A stretch of DNA of 64,000 nucleotides from Halomicrobium urmianum (GTDB taxonomy: Archaea; Halobacteriota; Halobacteria; Halobacteriales; Haloarculaceae): the NCBI RefSeq assembly GCF_020217425.1, contig NZ_CP084090.1:434001-498000 (forward strand). Direction: 5' to 3'. Positions within the stretch are counted from its first letter, which is position 1, and each line of letters opens with the position of its first letter. Position numbers and translations under genes: made by a program. Below the pieces are notes generated by a model. That model saw nothing but the letters and a program-made list of their open reading frames with translations. It had not been told where the DNA came from and did not search any database. Shown here in pieces: positions 8,213-15,636 of the stretch.

Positions 8213-9451
8213 ATGGCAAGCGCGGCGCGCGACCTGACCGAACCGCGGGTCCTCGCACACGCGAAGCGTCGGCTCTTCCCCGGGGACGCCGAGGACGGCT
8301 ACGCCGTCGTCGACACGCAGTTCGCCTCGGAGCGGTGGCTCGCCGATCGGCCGGTCGACCCGGACGTTCGGAACGTCCTCGCCCCGTTCAACCACGTCCG
8401 CGTCGGCTCGGGCTACCCCGACCTGGTCGGCGTCCACCCCCTCGACGACGACCTCCTGGCGGTCGAGCGCCTCGGCGACGACCCGCCGCTGGTGGCCGTC
8501 GAGGCCAAGGGCTACACCGACCGCGGCGTCGACGTCGACCGGGGCATCGTGCAGGCCCACGACCGCCTCGGCGAGGCCAACGCCGCCTACGTCACCGCGC
8601 CCGCCGACGCCGTCTCGGAGTCGAACCGGACGCTGGCCCGCGAACTGAACGTCGGAATCCTCGGCGTCGAGCCCGGCGGTGCCGTCGAGCCGATCGAGGT
8701 CCCCCGCGTCGTCGGCAACCGGACGACCACGGAGACGGACGCGATCCGGTTCCAGGCCAGCGCCCAGGGCGTCGCGGAGAAGTCGTTCGGCCTCAACCAC
8801 CCGAAGAACTACCTCGGCTACGCGCTCGCCGTCTCCCACCCCGACGAGACCGACGTCGTCGTCGCCGAGCGCGTCGTCGGCGCCGTCGACGCCGCCCGGA
8901 CCGGAGCGGCCTTCCTCGACCTCGTCGACGAGACGCCGGAGGGGGTCCGACTCACCCCGCTCGGCCGCGAGGTGGTCCGGTTCGCGCACCGGGAGTACGG
9001 ATCCGTCGATGCCGCGCTCCGGACGTTCGAGGACTGGAAGGGCTCGCGCAGGCGGTTCCGCGAGCTGGCGCCGGCGTGGGGACAGCTCACCCGACAGGTC
9101 GTGTACGCCTACCCCGCGACCCGGCTCCTCGTCGAGGAGATCCAGCACCTGCACGACGACGGGATCTCGGAGCCGACGCTCCCGCAGCTCGTCGAGTACC
9201 TCCACCGGCTCCACCCCTCGTTCACCGTCGAGCTGTTCGTCCGCGGCGACGAAGACGTCCGCAGTCGCGTCCTCGACGCCGACGGCGAGTTGCGACCCAC
9301 GACACTGACCGACGGCCGGGTGTACCACTCGCCGACGGTCTTCCAGCTGAAGGCGATGCTGTACCACGCCGGGATCCTGACCGAACGCGGCGCCGAGCCG
9401 ACCAACCTCGACCCCGGGTCAGACGTGTGGGCGCTGTGCGAGCCCGTCTGA
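8213..9451 (+). CDS. PD-(D/E)XK nuclease-like protein (412 aa)
   Basis: The N-terminal part shows a restriction-endonuclease-like active site: YPD at residues 68-70, VAVEAKGY with E97 and K99, and a helix containing Q114 followed by a hydrophobic strand AAYVTAP. Spacing and secondary-structure order fit the PD-(D/E)XK superfamily. Residues ~150-230 form a linker ending in a conserved FGLNHPKNYLGYAL segment. The C-terminal half (TPLGREVVRFAHREYGS onward) looks like tandem winged-helix DNA-binding domains. There is no TM segment or signal. It diverges from the STAND NTPase, which suggests a shared function, with this protein a possible nuclease effector or a Type-IV-like restriction enzyme. I cannot assign a named family; the nuclease fold is inferred from motifs only. 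Confidence 0.65.
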   Translation: MASAARDLTEPRVLAHAKRRLFPGDAEDGYAVVDTQFASERWLADRPVDPDVRNVLAPFNHVRVGSGYPDLVGVHPLDDDLLAVERLGDDPPLVAVEAKGYTDRGVDVDRGIVQAHDRLGEANAAYVTAPADAVSESNRTLARELNVGILGVEPGGAVEPIEVPRVVGNRTTTETDAIRFQASAQGVAEKSFGLNHPKNYLGYALAVSHPDETDVVVAERVVGAVDAARTGAAFLDLVDETPEGVRLTPLGREVVRFAHREYGSVDAALRTFEDWKGSRRRFRELAPAWGQLTRQVVYAYPATRLLVEEIQHLHDDGISEPTLPQLVEYLHRLHPSFTVELFVRGDEDVRSRVLDADGELRPTTLTDGRVYHSPTVFQLKAMLYHAGILTERGAEPTNLDPGSDVWALCEPV

Positions 9452-9537
9452 GCGAGTGCAAGTGGTAGCTTCTTGCATCGCAATGCGCCCGCATCTGACC
9501 CGTATCCTTTTGCATACCGTCGCGCTGGTATAGCCAA

Positions 9538-10818
9538 ATGAAACCGCCGGACTCCGACCGGATCGCCTGCTCCCGGCGAGCGCTCCTCGGCGGCGTCGCG
9601 GGGCTGGCCGCCGCGGGGGCCGCCCCGGCGGTCGCGGCGACGCCGACGCTGACCGTCCTGACGCGCAACTGCTACACCGGCGTCGACCTCGCGCGGCTGT
9701 TCGGCGCCGACTCGATGGACGACGTCGCCCGCATCGCCGGCGAGATGCTCGACGAGGTCCGCTCCCATCCCTACGAGGCCCGCGCCGACGCGCTGGCGGC
9801 CGAGGTAGAAGCGACCGACCCCGACGTCGTCGCGCTTCAGGAAGCCGCGCTGATACGCGTCCAGTCCGAGAGCGACTTCGCGGACGCTCCCGTCCCGAAC
9901 GCCGATCGCGAGGTGGTCGACCTGCTGGCCCTGCTCACCGACCGCCTGTCCGAACGCGGGCTGGACTACGAGGTCGCCGCCTCGACCGTCACCACCGACC
10001 TCGAAGTGCCCGCCGACCGCCCGGACGGCCGCGCCGACGTCAGGCTGACCGACCGGACGGCCGTGCTCGTCCGAAGCGACGCCGACGTGGACGGGACCTA
10101 CGCCGACACGTTCGACGCGACGTACCGGTACGCCTTCGACGGCGTCGACGTCCCGATCCGGCGGGGCTTCTGCCTCGTCGACCTCGCCGTCGGCGGGGCC
10201 GACGTGACGGTCGCGGCTGCTCACCTGGAGTCGACCGCGGACGGCGTCCGCCGGGAGCAGGCCGACGAGCTGCTCGCCCTCCTGCCGGAGGACCGCCCGG
10301 TCGCGCTCGCCGGCGACCTCAACAGCGGCCCCGGCGGACCGCGGGCCGCCTACGACCGGCTGGTCGAGTCGTTCGACGACGCCCACGCGTCCGTCCGCGG
10401 CGACGACGGCGCGGGCGCCACCTGCTGCCACGCAAGCGACCTCCGGAACGACGACGCCGAGTTCTCCCGACGGATCGATCACGTGTTCGTCCGCGGACCT
10501 CTCGAACCGACCGACGCCGAGCGCGTCGGTGCCGATTCGGAGTCCCGCGTTTCGGCCGAGGTCGGCGGCGAAACCGTCGAGACCTGGCCCAGTGACCACG
10601 CCGGCGTCGTCGCGACCGTCGCGGTGAGCGCCGGGACGCCGACGCCCGCGCCGACCGAGTCCGCCACTGCGACCCCGACGGCCGCGAGAACGGACGCCGC
10701 TCCCGCATCGGGGTCCGGCTTCTGGGTGTTCGAACGGCTCCCGTTCTTCGGCGTCGCCGGCGTCGGCTCGTTCGCGCTCGCGGCGCTCGCACTGTACCGC
10801 CGGAACGGGCGGACGTGA
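9538..10818 (+). CDS. Tat-exported endonuclease/exonuclease/phosphatase (EEP) family protein, C-terminally anchored (426 aa)
   Basis: The N-terminus carries a twin-arginine signal (CSRRALLGG followed by an Ala-rich hydrophobic stretch), so the folded protein is exported by Tat. The EEP/DNase I-like catalytic motifs are all present: LTRNCYTG, VVALQEAA with the metal-binding Glu, AAHLES, AGDLNSG (Asp/Asn pair) and a C-terminal SDHAG. After a Thr/Ala/Pro-rich, probably glycosylated stalk (~residues 365-395) comes a last hydrophobic segment (FGVAGVGSFALAALALY) and RRNGRT, an anchor resembling an archaeosortase-type tail but without a clear PGF. It is probably a surface phosphodiesterase or nuclease. 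Substrate (DNA, lipid head group) cannot be decided. It lies 130 bp before a second exported hydrolase gene on the same strand. Confidence 0.8.
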   Translation: MKPPDSDRIACSRRALLGGVAGLAAAGAAPAVAATPTLTVLTRNCYTGVDLARLFGADSMDDVARIAGEMLDEVRSHPYEARADALAAEVEATDPDVVALQEAALIRVQSESDFADAPVPNADREVVDLLALLTDRLSERGLDYEVAASTVTTDLEVPADRPDGRADVRLTDRTAVLVRSDADVDGTYADTFDATYRYAFDGVDVPIRRGFCLVDLAVGGADVTVAAAHLESTADGVRREQADELLALLPEDRPVALAGDLNSGPGGPRAAYDRLVESFDDAHASVRGDDGAGATCCHASDLRNDDAEFSRRIDHVFVRGPLEPTDAERVGADSESRVSAEVGGETVETWPSDHAGVVATVAVSAGTPTPAPTESATATPTAARTDAAPASGSGFWVFERLPFFGVAGVGSFALAALALYRRNGRT

Positions 10819-10948
10819 GCCTCGCTCGTTCGGCCGGCAACGGTCGCGCTGTCGACGTACGCGGCCGGCGTGAGCGCACGCGCTTCCGTGAAATCGCCCT
10901 TGCTATCACAAGCTTCCCCGCCTTGTCCGTGGGGCCCCTTGCGCGGAC

Positions 10949-12400
10949 GTGACTCCCTCTCGACCGGCACGCGTCGCCGCCGTCGCCGCGTTGCTCGTGC
11001 TCGCCGGCTGCGTCGGGGGAGCGGTCGACTCTCGGGCCGGTCCCGACCGGGGCGGCGTCGGCGCGTCGGCGAACGCGACGGCGTCCTCCGCCACGACCGC
11101 TGCCGACGGAAACGGAACGCTGGAGGTCCATCACATCGACGTCGGCCAGGGGGACAGCACGCTCGTGGTCGGCCCGACGAACGAGACGATGCTGATCGAC
11201 TCCGGCGACTTCACCGAGGACGGCAAGCGCGTCCTCGAGTACCTCGACGCCCGCGGCATCGACCGCATCGACTACCTCGTCACCACGCACGGCCACGCCG
11301 ACCACGTCGGCGGCCACGCGGCGATCATCGACCACTACGAGACCGAAGAAGAGGGCGTCGGCGCCGTCTACGATCCCGGCCTCGCCGCGAGTACGCAGAC
11401 CTACGAGGAGTACCTCGACGCCGTCGAGGAACACGACGTCACGCTCTACGAGACGCGCGCAGGCGACCGGATCCCCATGGAGAGCGTGAACGTCTCGGTC
11501 CTGGGGCCACCCGAGCCCTACCACGAGAGCGGTGACCGGAACGAGAACAGCCTCACGCTTCGCCTCCGGTACGGTGAGACGGGCTTCCTGTTCACCGGCG
11601 ACGCCGAGGCCACCCACGAGGAGTACCTCGTCGAGCGATACGGGGACGATATCGGCGCGACGGCCTTCAAGGTCGGTCACCACGGTAGCGCGACCAGCAA
11701 CACCGGGGCGTTCCTCGACGCGGTCGGTCCCGAAGTCGCCGTCGTCTCCAGCGCGTACGACTCCGAGTACGGACACCCCCACAACGAGACGCTGACGCGG
11801 CTGGCCGAGCGCGACGTCGACGCGTACTGGACCGCGACTCACGGGGACGTCCTCCTGGAGAGCGACGGCGAGACCGTGACCGCGTGGACGCAGGCGGAGG
11901 CCCCCACCGATCCGCGGTCGCTGTACGAGGGGGACCCGATAGCGCCCGACGCGTCCGGCTCCCTGGAACGGCGCGCGACCTACGAGGCCGACGTCGGCAG
12001 TGAGGTTGACACCCCGGTCGCGACCGACGGCGGAACGCCGACCGCGACGGTCACCGAGGCCGGTGACGGCGACCTGGCCGTCGCGGAGGTCCACGCCGAC
12101 GCCGCCGGCGACGACCGCGAGAACCTGAACGACGAGTACGTCGTCTTCGAGAACGTCGGCGACGCCTCGCTCGACCTCTCCGGCTGGGAAGTGGCGGACG
12201 ACGCCGGCCACACCTACGCCTTCCCCGACGGCGTCACGATCGATCCGGACGACAGCGTCACGCTGCACACCGGGAGCGGGTCCGACACCGAGACGGACCG
12301 CTACTGGGGGCAAGGGTCACCCGTCTGGAACAACAACGGCGACACGGTGATCGTCACGGACGCCGACGGCGATCGCGTCCTGACGGAGGCGTACTCATGA
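10949..12400 (+). CDS. Lipoprotein: ComEC-like metallo-beta-lactamase fold hydrolase with lamin-tail domain (483 aa)
   Basis: The GTG start gives a signal with lipobox LVLAGC, predicting lipid attachment outside the membrane. The middle has the MBL-fold signature of the ComEC/Rec2 hydrolase group: HHIDVGQGDSTLVV, MLIDSG, TTHGHADHVGGH (zinc ligands), LFTGDAE and KVGHHGSATSN. The last ~110 residues form a lamin-tail domain (NDEYVVFENVG, LSGWEVADDAG, a long loop, NNNGDTVIVTDADG). Such fusions are typical of extracellular nucleic-acid or surface hydrolases. It is translationally coupled by an ATGA overlap to the DUF3006 gene. The MBL domain of ComEC acts on DNA during uptake, so a role in extracellular DNA processing is plausible, but it is inferred. 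Confidence 0.85.
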   Translation: MTPSRPARVAAVAALLVLAGCVGGAVDSRAGPDRGGVGASANATASSATTAADGNGTLEVHHIDVGQGDSTLVVGPTNETMLIDSGDFTEDGKRVLEYLDARGIDRIDYLVTTHGHADHVGGHAAIIDHYETEEEGVGAVYDPGLAASTQTYEEYLDAVEEHDVTLYETRAGDRIPMESVNVSVLGPPEPYHESGDRNENSLTLRLRYGETGFLFTGDAEATHEEYLVERYGDDIGATAFKVGHHGSATSNTGAFLDAVGPEVAVVSSAYDSEYGHPHNETLTRLAERDVDAYWTATHGDVLLESDGETVTAWTQAEAPTDPRSLYEGDPIAPDASGSLERRATYEADVGSEVDTPVATDGGTPTATVTEAGDGDLAVAEVHADAAGDDRENLNDEYVVFENVGDASLDLSGWEVADDAGHTYAFPDGVTIDPDDSVTLHTGSGSDTETDRYWGQGSPVWNNNGDTVIVTDADGDRVLTEAYS

Positions 12401-12681
12401 CCGAGATCCCCGACGACAGATACGACGCGGTCGTGGACCGGATCGAGGACGGCCTCGCGACGATGGAACTGAACGGCGACGAAGGTCGATACGAACTGGT
12501 GGTCGACGAGGCGTCGCTGCCGGAGGACGGCCAGCACGAGGGTGCCGTGTACGAAATCGTGGTCGAGGCCGACCGGCTTGTCGACGCGTGGTACGACGAG
12601 GCGACGACGCAGGAACGGCGGGCGGACGCTCAGGACCGGTTCGATCGACTCTCGGAGCGGCCGCCGGGCGACGGCGAGTGA
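12397..12681 (+). CDS. DUF3006-like small protein (94 aa)
   Basis: A short acidic protein whose first ~65 residues (AVVDRIEDGLATMEL followed by a strand-rich segment ending in YEIVVEADRLVDAW) match the DUF3006 pattern, a small beta-barrel-like domain. Its ATG overlaps the TGA of the preceding MBL lipoprotein gene (ATGA at 12397-12400), so the two are co-translated. DUF3006 genes are repeatedly found beside ComEC-like MBL hydrolases in bacteria, which supports both calls. It lacks a signal peptide and should remain cytoplasmic. Molecular function is unknown. Confidence 0.75.
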   Translation: MTEIPDDRYDAVVDRIEDGLATMELNGDEGRYELVVDEASLPEDGQHEGAVYEIVVEADRLVDAWYDEATTQERRADAQDRFDRLSERPPGDGE

Positions 12682-12729
12682 AGCGTCCCTGAAGGAGGGC
12701 TTCGAACCGCGCCGGGCCGTCGCTCTCTC

Positions 12730-13037
12730 GGCGGATTTGAACCGGAGCAAGATTCACTCCGTTCGTCTTCCTGGGTTCAAATCCTCGTGACCCACACAGC
12801 CGAAAGAGGCAACGAGAGCCATGAAAGGCTCTCGCGGTGTTGTTTTCAGCAGAAGTGGGTTGGGGCGTCCTCGCGAGCGGAGTGAGCGAGGGCTCGGGAG
12901 AGCAAAGCTCTCCCGGCGGATTTGAACTACGGTCGGAGCGACGCTCCTCCCTACTTCAAATCCTCATCGACCATTTTGACGACACGGACCGCTCGCTGGC
13001 GCTCGCGGTGTTGTGTCGTCAAAAATGGGTTGGGGCG
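12730..13037. repeat. Two tandem structured repeat units containing tRNA 3'-end-like sequence
   Basis: No protein gene is visible between 12681 and 13175. Unit 1 (12730-12866) and unit 2 (12915-13036) share one layout. First comes an inverted repeat GGATTTGAA(CC)/(GG)TTCAAATCC (12733-12743 with 12774-12784; 12918-12926 with 12955-12963) that encloses a small GGAG/CTCC hairpin. Then comes a longer hairpin (12813-12820 with 12827-12834; 12974-12985 with 13013-13024, 12 bp perfect). Both end with the shared blocks CTCGCGGTGTTGT and TGGGTTGGGGC. Between the units a hairpin CGGGAGAGC-AAA-GCTCTCCCG lies at 12895-12915. The GGATTTGAAC and TGGGTTGGGG blocks equal the T-arm and acceptor end of the nearby tRNA-Val, so old integration scars are the simplest explanation. 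Confidence 0.6.
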
Positions 13038-13056
13038 GATTTGAACCGCCGACGTC
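13025..13056 (+). repeat. Left attachment site (displaced tRNA-Val 3' end)
   Basis: Identical over 32 bp to 15193-15224, beginning ATGGGTTGGGGCGG and ending CCGACGTC. The sequence beyond 13056 does not continue into a tRNA (no partner for the acceptor stem), so this is the scar copy and not a functional tRNA gene. Confidence 0.85.
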
Positions 13057-13174
13057 AGGCGCTCACGCCGGCCAAATCAAACAGTATGGCCGTTCGCGCC
13101 TGACCGCCAAGTGGTGAAGTTGGGTGCATAACATGTGTGGATCACACGGGCGGGCACTGGGTTGAGAGTCAACA

Positions 13175-14191
13175 ATGTCAAAAGACAACAGCCGAACCCA
13201 GATGAAGCCTGAACGGGCCGTAAACCGATACCTCACAGAAAAGAAACCGGAGTGGGCTGACTCATCGTACTACAACAACAGCTCTACTCTCAACCGATTC
13301 CTCGAATTTTGTGAGGAGGATGGCTTAGACAACATTTGTGAGATAGATGGCTTCCATATCTCTGACTTCAAGCAGTATCGACGCGAGAGCGGAATCAACG
13401 AAGTGACCCTCTACAATAACCTGAGTTCACTTCGGGCATTCCTCAGCTGGTGTAGCTCAATGGGGCTTGTCGAGTCGTGGATAGTAGACGATATGGTTCT
13501 GAACGAACCGGACGACAAGGTACGCTCCGAGATGCTGGATGCCGACCGTGCAGACCACATTCTCGACTACCTCGATAACTTCGAATACGCTACTCTTCGG
13601 CACGCTCTCTTTGCATTACTGTGGGATACTGGGATGAGACTTGGGGCAGCCCGCGCGGTCGACGTTGAGGATTACAACTCTACGGATCAGTACATTGAGG
13701 TCGCTCATAGACCGGACAAGGGAACCCCACTGAAGAACAAGCATGACGGTCAGCGAGAGATTAACCTGCACTCGTGGGCTTGCGAGATTCTCGACGATTA
13801 CCTCCAGATGCATCACGAGGATGTGACGGACGACTATGGACGCACACCACTGTTCTCGTCTCGGCATGGCCGTATGGTGCGGTCAAACTTGCGGATGCAC
13901 ATACGGCGGCTTACGCGCCCATGTCACTACACAGGGGAGTGTCCCCATAGACGGGATCTGGATGAGTGCGAAGCAAACCAAGACTACCGCGCTGCCTCGA
14001 AGTGTCCTGGTTCAGTCAGTCCCCACCCTATCCGACGTGGAGCGATCACTCATTGGTTGAACGAAGGACACCGGAAGGAACTCATCAGTGAGCGGATGAA
14101 TGTCTCCGTAAACACGCTTGATGAACACTACGATGCCCGAACTGAGTCGGAGAAGCGGAACCTGCGTCGAGAAATGTTCAAGATGGACTGA
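13175..14191 (+). CDS. Tyrosine recombinase / integrase (338 aa)
   Basis: The N-terminal SAM-like core-binding domain (residues ~10-110: LNRFLEFC, FKQYRRE) is followed by the catalytic domain with the first Arg in DTGMRLGAAR (~152), the HxxR box in SPHPIRRGAITHWL (~287-300) and the nucleophile Tyr in TLDEHYDAR (~322). A Cys-rich insertion (CHYTGECPH ... CEANQDYRAASKC) between them is probably a zinc knuckle. The gene carries out site-specific integration and excision of the surrounding element at tRNA-Val. Its base composition is clearly more AT-rich than the flanking chromosome. Start ATG 13175 lies ~120 bp inside the left att. Length is typical of the family. Confidence 0.92.
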   Translation: MSKDNSRTQMKPERAVNRYLTEKKPEWADSSYYNNSSTLNRFLEFCEEDGLDNICEIDGFHISDFKQYRRESGINEVTLYNNLSSLRAFLSWCSSMGLVESWIVDDMVLNEPDDKVRSEMLDADRADHILDYLDNFEYATLRHALFALLWDTGMRLGAARAVDVEDYNSTDQYIEVAHRPDKGTPLKNKHDGQREINLHSWACEILDDYLQMHHEDVTDDYGRTPLFSSRHGRMVRSNLRMHIRRLTRPCHYTGECPHRRDLDECEANQDYRAASKCPGSVSPHPIRRGAITHWLNEGHRKELISERMNVSVNTLDEHYDARTESEKRNLRREMFKMD

Positions 14192-14487
14192 GGGTCAACA
14201 CAGACACCCTTCGAGGACCGCAGTAGTCGGGGATGATACCAGACTGATCTGAAACCACACTCATCGAGGCTCTTCCAGCTGCGGGCAAAAGCTACGGTGT
14301 AGCCCAGTGGGCGGCTTACGAGCAACCTTTTGACTCAGTTGAAATATTATCGTTTAGTCATAATTGAGCGTGAAACCTCCGATACGTAGGTGTGCTCATT
14401 GCTCATGATCGTGAGGAGCATCCAAAACGTCCCCATGGTGTCTTCGACCCGCCCCTCGGTCAGACAAGCTTCATTGGTGATCTGCAA
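14192..14487. other. Gene-free part of the integrative element
   Basis: Low-GC DNA between the integrase and the small membrane-protein gene. I see no convincing reading frame on either strand and no strong hairpin; an AT-rich patch near 14340-14365 may be a promoter remnant. Confidence 0.5.
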
Positions 14488-14808
14488 TCAGTTCCTAAGA
14501 ACCATCAGTCCGATACCGACCGCACCCGGGATAGTCAGGATGAGAATGACACCGGTCGAACACTGCACAAACGCCGCTATTGCACCCGAACTTGGTGGGG
14601 TAGATGAGAACGCAGACAGTCCTTTGGAACACTCAGCAATCAGCGGCAAAGCCGCGTCGGACCTGGCTGATGAAACCGGAATCCCAACGACGATAGCGAC
14701 GAAGATTGCGACGGGGAGTAGCAGCAATTTCTGTGGGCTTAGCTTCATAAATTCTGCAGACCCGGCATGGCTTAAATAGGCGTCGGCTGAAGTAATCTCT
14801 GGACTCAT
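14488..14808 (-). CDS. Small membrane protein of the integrative element (106 aa)
   Basis: Two predicted membrane segments are visible: LLLLPVAIFVAIVVGIPV (~residues 28-45) and GVILILTIPGAVGIGLMVL (~86-104), separated by a Ser/Pro/Ala-rich loop with two cysteines. The N-terminus (MSPEITSADAYLSHAG) is not a typical signal peptide. Two-TM cargo proteins are common in haloarchaeal mobile elements, but I recognise no family here. The antisense frames over the same bases lack coherent composition, so this strand is preferred. Whether it is expressed is unknown. Confidence 0.5.
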   Translation of the reverse strand: MSPEITSADAYLSHAGSAEFMKLSPQKLLLLPVAIFVAIVVGIPVSSARSDAALPLIAECSKGLSAFSSTPPSSGAIAAFVQCSTGVILILTIPGAVGIGLMVLRN

Positions 14809-15192
14809 GGTGCACTTTTTGTTTCAGGGAGACACAGAGGATCAGATGTTCCTTAGACTCTCAATACTGATCAAAAAGATCTGAAACCATCAGCTGCTGA
14901 TGATTTCACCAGAGCCGCATATTCTGACCTGAGGAACAGTGCATAGAGGCAACGGTACTCCTCGGCTCAATGCATCTTTTGATGGACCTGATTCCCCAGT
15001 TTGAACACAGGCGATATTCCTTTCCGATTGGCTTAGAATATACGATACTCAGATTCTACCTAAAGGCGTAATTCGGTGCCGTATGGTGGTTCGCCACAGA
15101 ATTGGGAAGCACCTTCATGGGTTCCAAACCGGGTGCAATAGCACTTCGGCCCCGTCTTGCGATTAACTACGGAAGGTATAGGAAGTGAGCGT
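14809..15192. other. Gene-free right part of the integrative element
   Basis: About 380 bp of relatively AT-rich DNA with no reading frame of coding appearance and no recognisable repeat. It probably holds integrase arm-binding sites or is decayed element DNA; neither can be shown from the sequence alone. Confidence 0.4.
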
Positions 15193-15224
15193 ATGGGTTG
15201 GGGCGGATTTGAACCGCCGACGTC
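15193..15224 (-). repeat. Right attachment site, inside the tRNA-Val gene
   Basis: The second copy of the 32-bp direct repeat. It covers the discriminator base, the 3' acceptor strand, the whole T-arm and the variable region of the tRNA, so the inserted element restored the 3' half of the gene and the tRNA stays intact. Confidence 0.85.
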
Positions 15225-15268
15225 CTCCGTGTGAAGGAGGTATCATAACCGGACTAGATCACCAACCC
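15194..15268 (-). tRNA. tRNA-Val (anticodon CAC)
   Basis: Read on the minus strand, the 75-nt sequence folds as a complete cloverleaf. The acceptor is GGGTTGG with CCAACCC and discriminator A. The D-arm is followed by the anticodon stem CCTCC/GGAGG with loop TTCACAC, giving anticodon CAC for the GUG codon. The T-arm is GGCGG TTCAAAT CCGCC. No intron is present and the CCA is not encoded. It serves as the integration site for the element immediately 3' of it. Confidence 0.93.
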
Positions 15269-15312
15269 GCACCTGCGGCTAATCGGAGCGACGACTTAAG
15301 AATTGCCTTCCC

Positions 15313-15558
15313 TCACCGCGACGCCAACCGTTCACGGGCGGTGGTGACGGCGTCCTCGACTTCCCGTTCGACTTTCGCCCGGACCCGGTCGACGTCGGTC
15401 CGGGCCTTCTCCGCGCGGGTGGGTTCCGGTTCCTCCTCGCGGCCAGTCAGCTCGCGGGCTCGCTGTTCGACGGGCTCCAGTTCGTCGCGCACGCCCTTCA
15501 GGGCCATCTCGCCGGCGCGCTTGAGGTAGTATCGCGCGTCTTCGAAGTGCCGGTTCAT
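15313..15558 (-). CDS. Conserved-looking haloarchaeal small helical protein (81 aa)
   Basis: A highly charged, fully helical protein beginning MNRHFEDARYYLKRAGEMAL, with Glu/Arg heptads predicting a coiled coil. It looks like a DUF family I have seen in many haloarchaea (possibly DUF7553), always short and without known function; the name is from memory. On the minus strand an AT-rich CTTTATT (15584-15590) lies 26-32 bases before the ATG, fitting a leaderless or short-leader transcript. A DtxR-type palindrome lies 63 bp upstream of the start. Confidence 0.7.
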   Translation of the reverse strand: MNRHFEDARYYLKRAGEMALKGVRDELEPVEQRARELTGREEEPEPTRAEKARTDVDRVRAKVEREVEDAVTTARERLASR

Positions 15559-15620
15559 ATCTGTCCTTACGCAGGCAACGAATAAAGTCCTTGTGGCGAC
15601 ACCGGAAGATACTTGTATGT

Positions 15621-15636
15621 TTTAGGCAAACCTAAA
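15621..15636. promoter_or_regulatory. DtxR/Idr-type metalloregulator box
   Basis: The perfect dyad TTTAGG-CAAA-CCTAAA resembles the binding sites of DtxR-family iron- or manganese-dependent repressors (SirR/Idr in haloarchaea). It lies upstream of the minus-strand 81-aa gene (start 15558). In the other direction it overlaps a possible plus-strand promoter (ATACTTGTATG just before it), but no credible plus-strand gene follows. The assignment is by motif resemblance. Confidence 0.55.

Larger units (their letters stand above)
13025..15224. mobile_element. 2.2-kb integrative element inserted at tRNA-Val(CAC)
   Basis: A 32-bp perfect direct repeat flanks the segment (13025-13056 and 15193-15224). 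The right copy is the 3' end of an intact tRNA-Val gene, the normal attB geometry for tyrosine integrases. Inside are a full-length tyrosine integrase gene, one small probable membrane-protein gene and ~700 bp without clear genes. GC content is visibly lower than in both flanks, and codons are more A/T-rich. No replication, capsid or conjugation gene is present, so this is either a minimal integrative element or a deletion derivative of a virus or plasmid. Confidence 0.85.

Noticed and set aside
3038-9367. Very long minus-strand open frame (about 2,100 codons)
   Set aside because: It runs antisense or out of frame through several well-supported genes. Such frames are common in high-GC DNA, and the composition is Arg/Gly/Val-rich, not acidic.
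13025-13110. Apparent second tRNA gene (T-arm plus acceptor end)
   Set aside because: Only the 3' 32 bases match tRNA-Val. The bases beyond do not supply an anticodon arm or the 5' acceptor strand, so it is an att scar.
14390-14779. Plus-strand frame of 129 codons in the integrative element
   Set aside because: It is antisense to the small membrane-protein gene and lacks coherent hydrophobic or acidic pattern.
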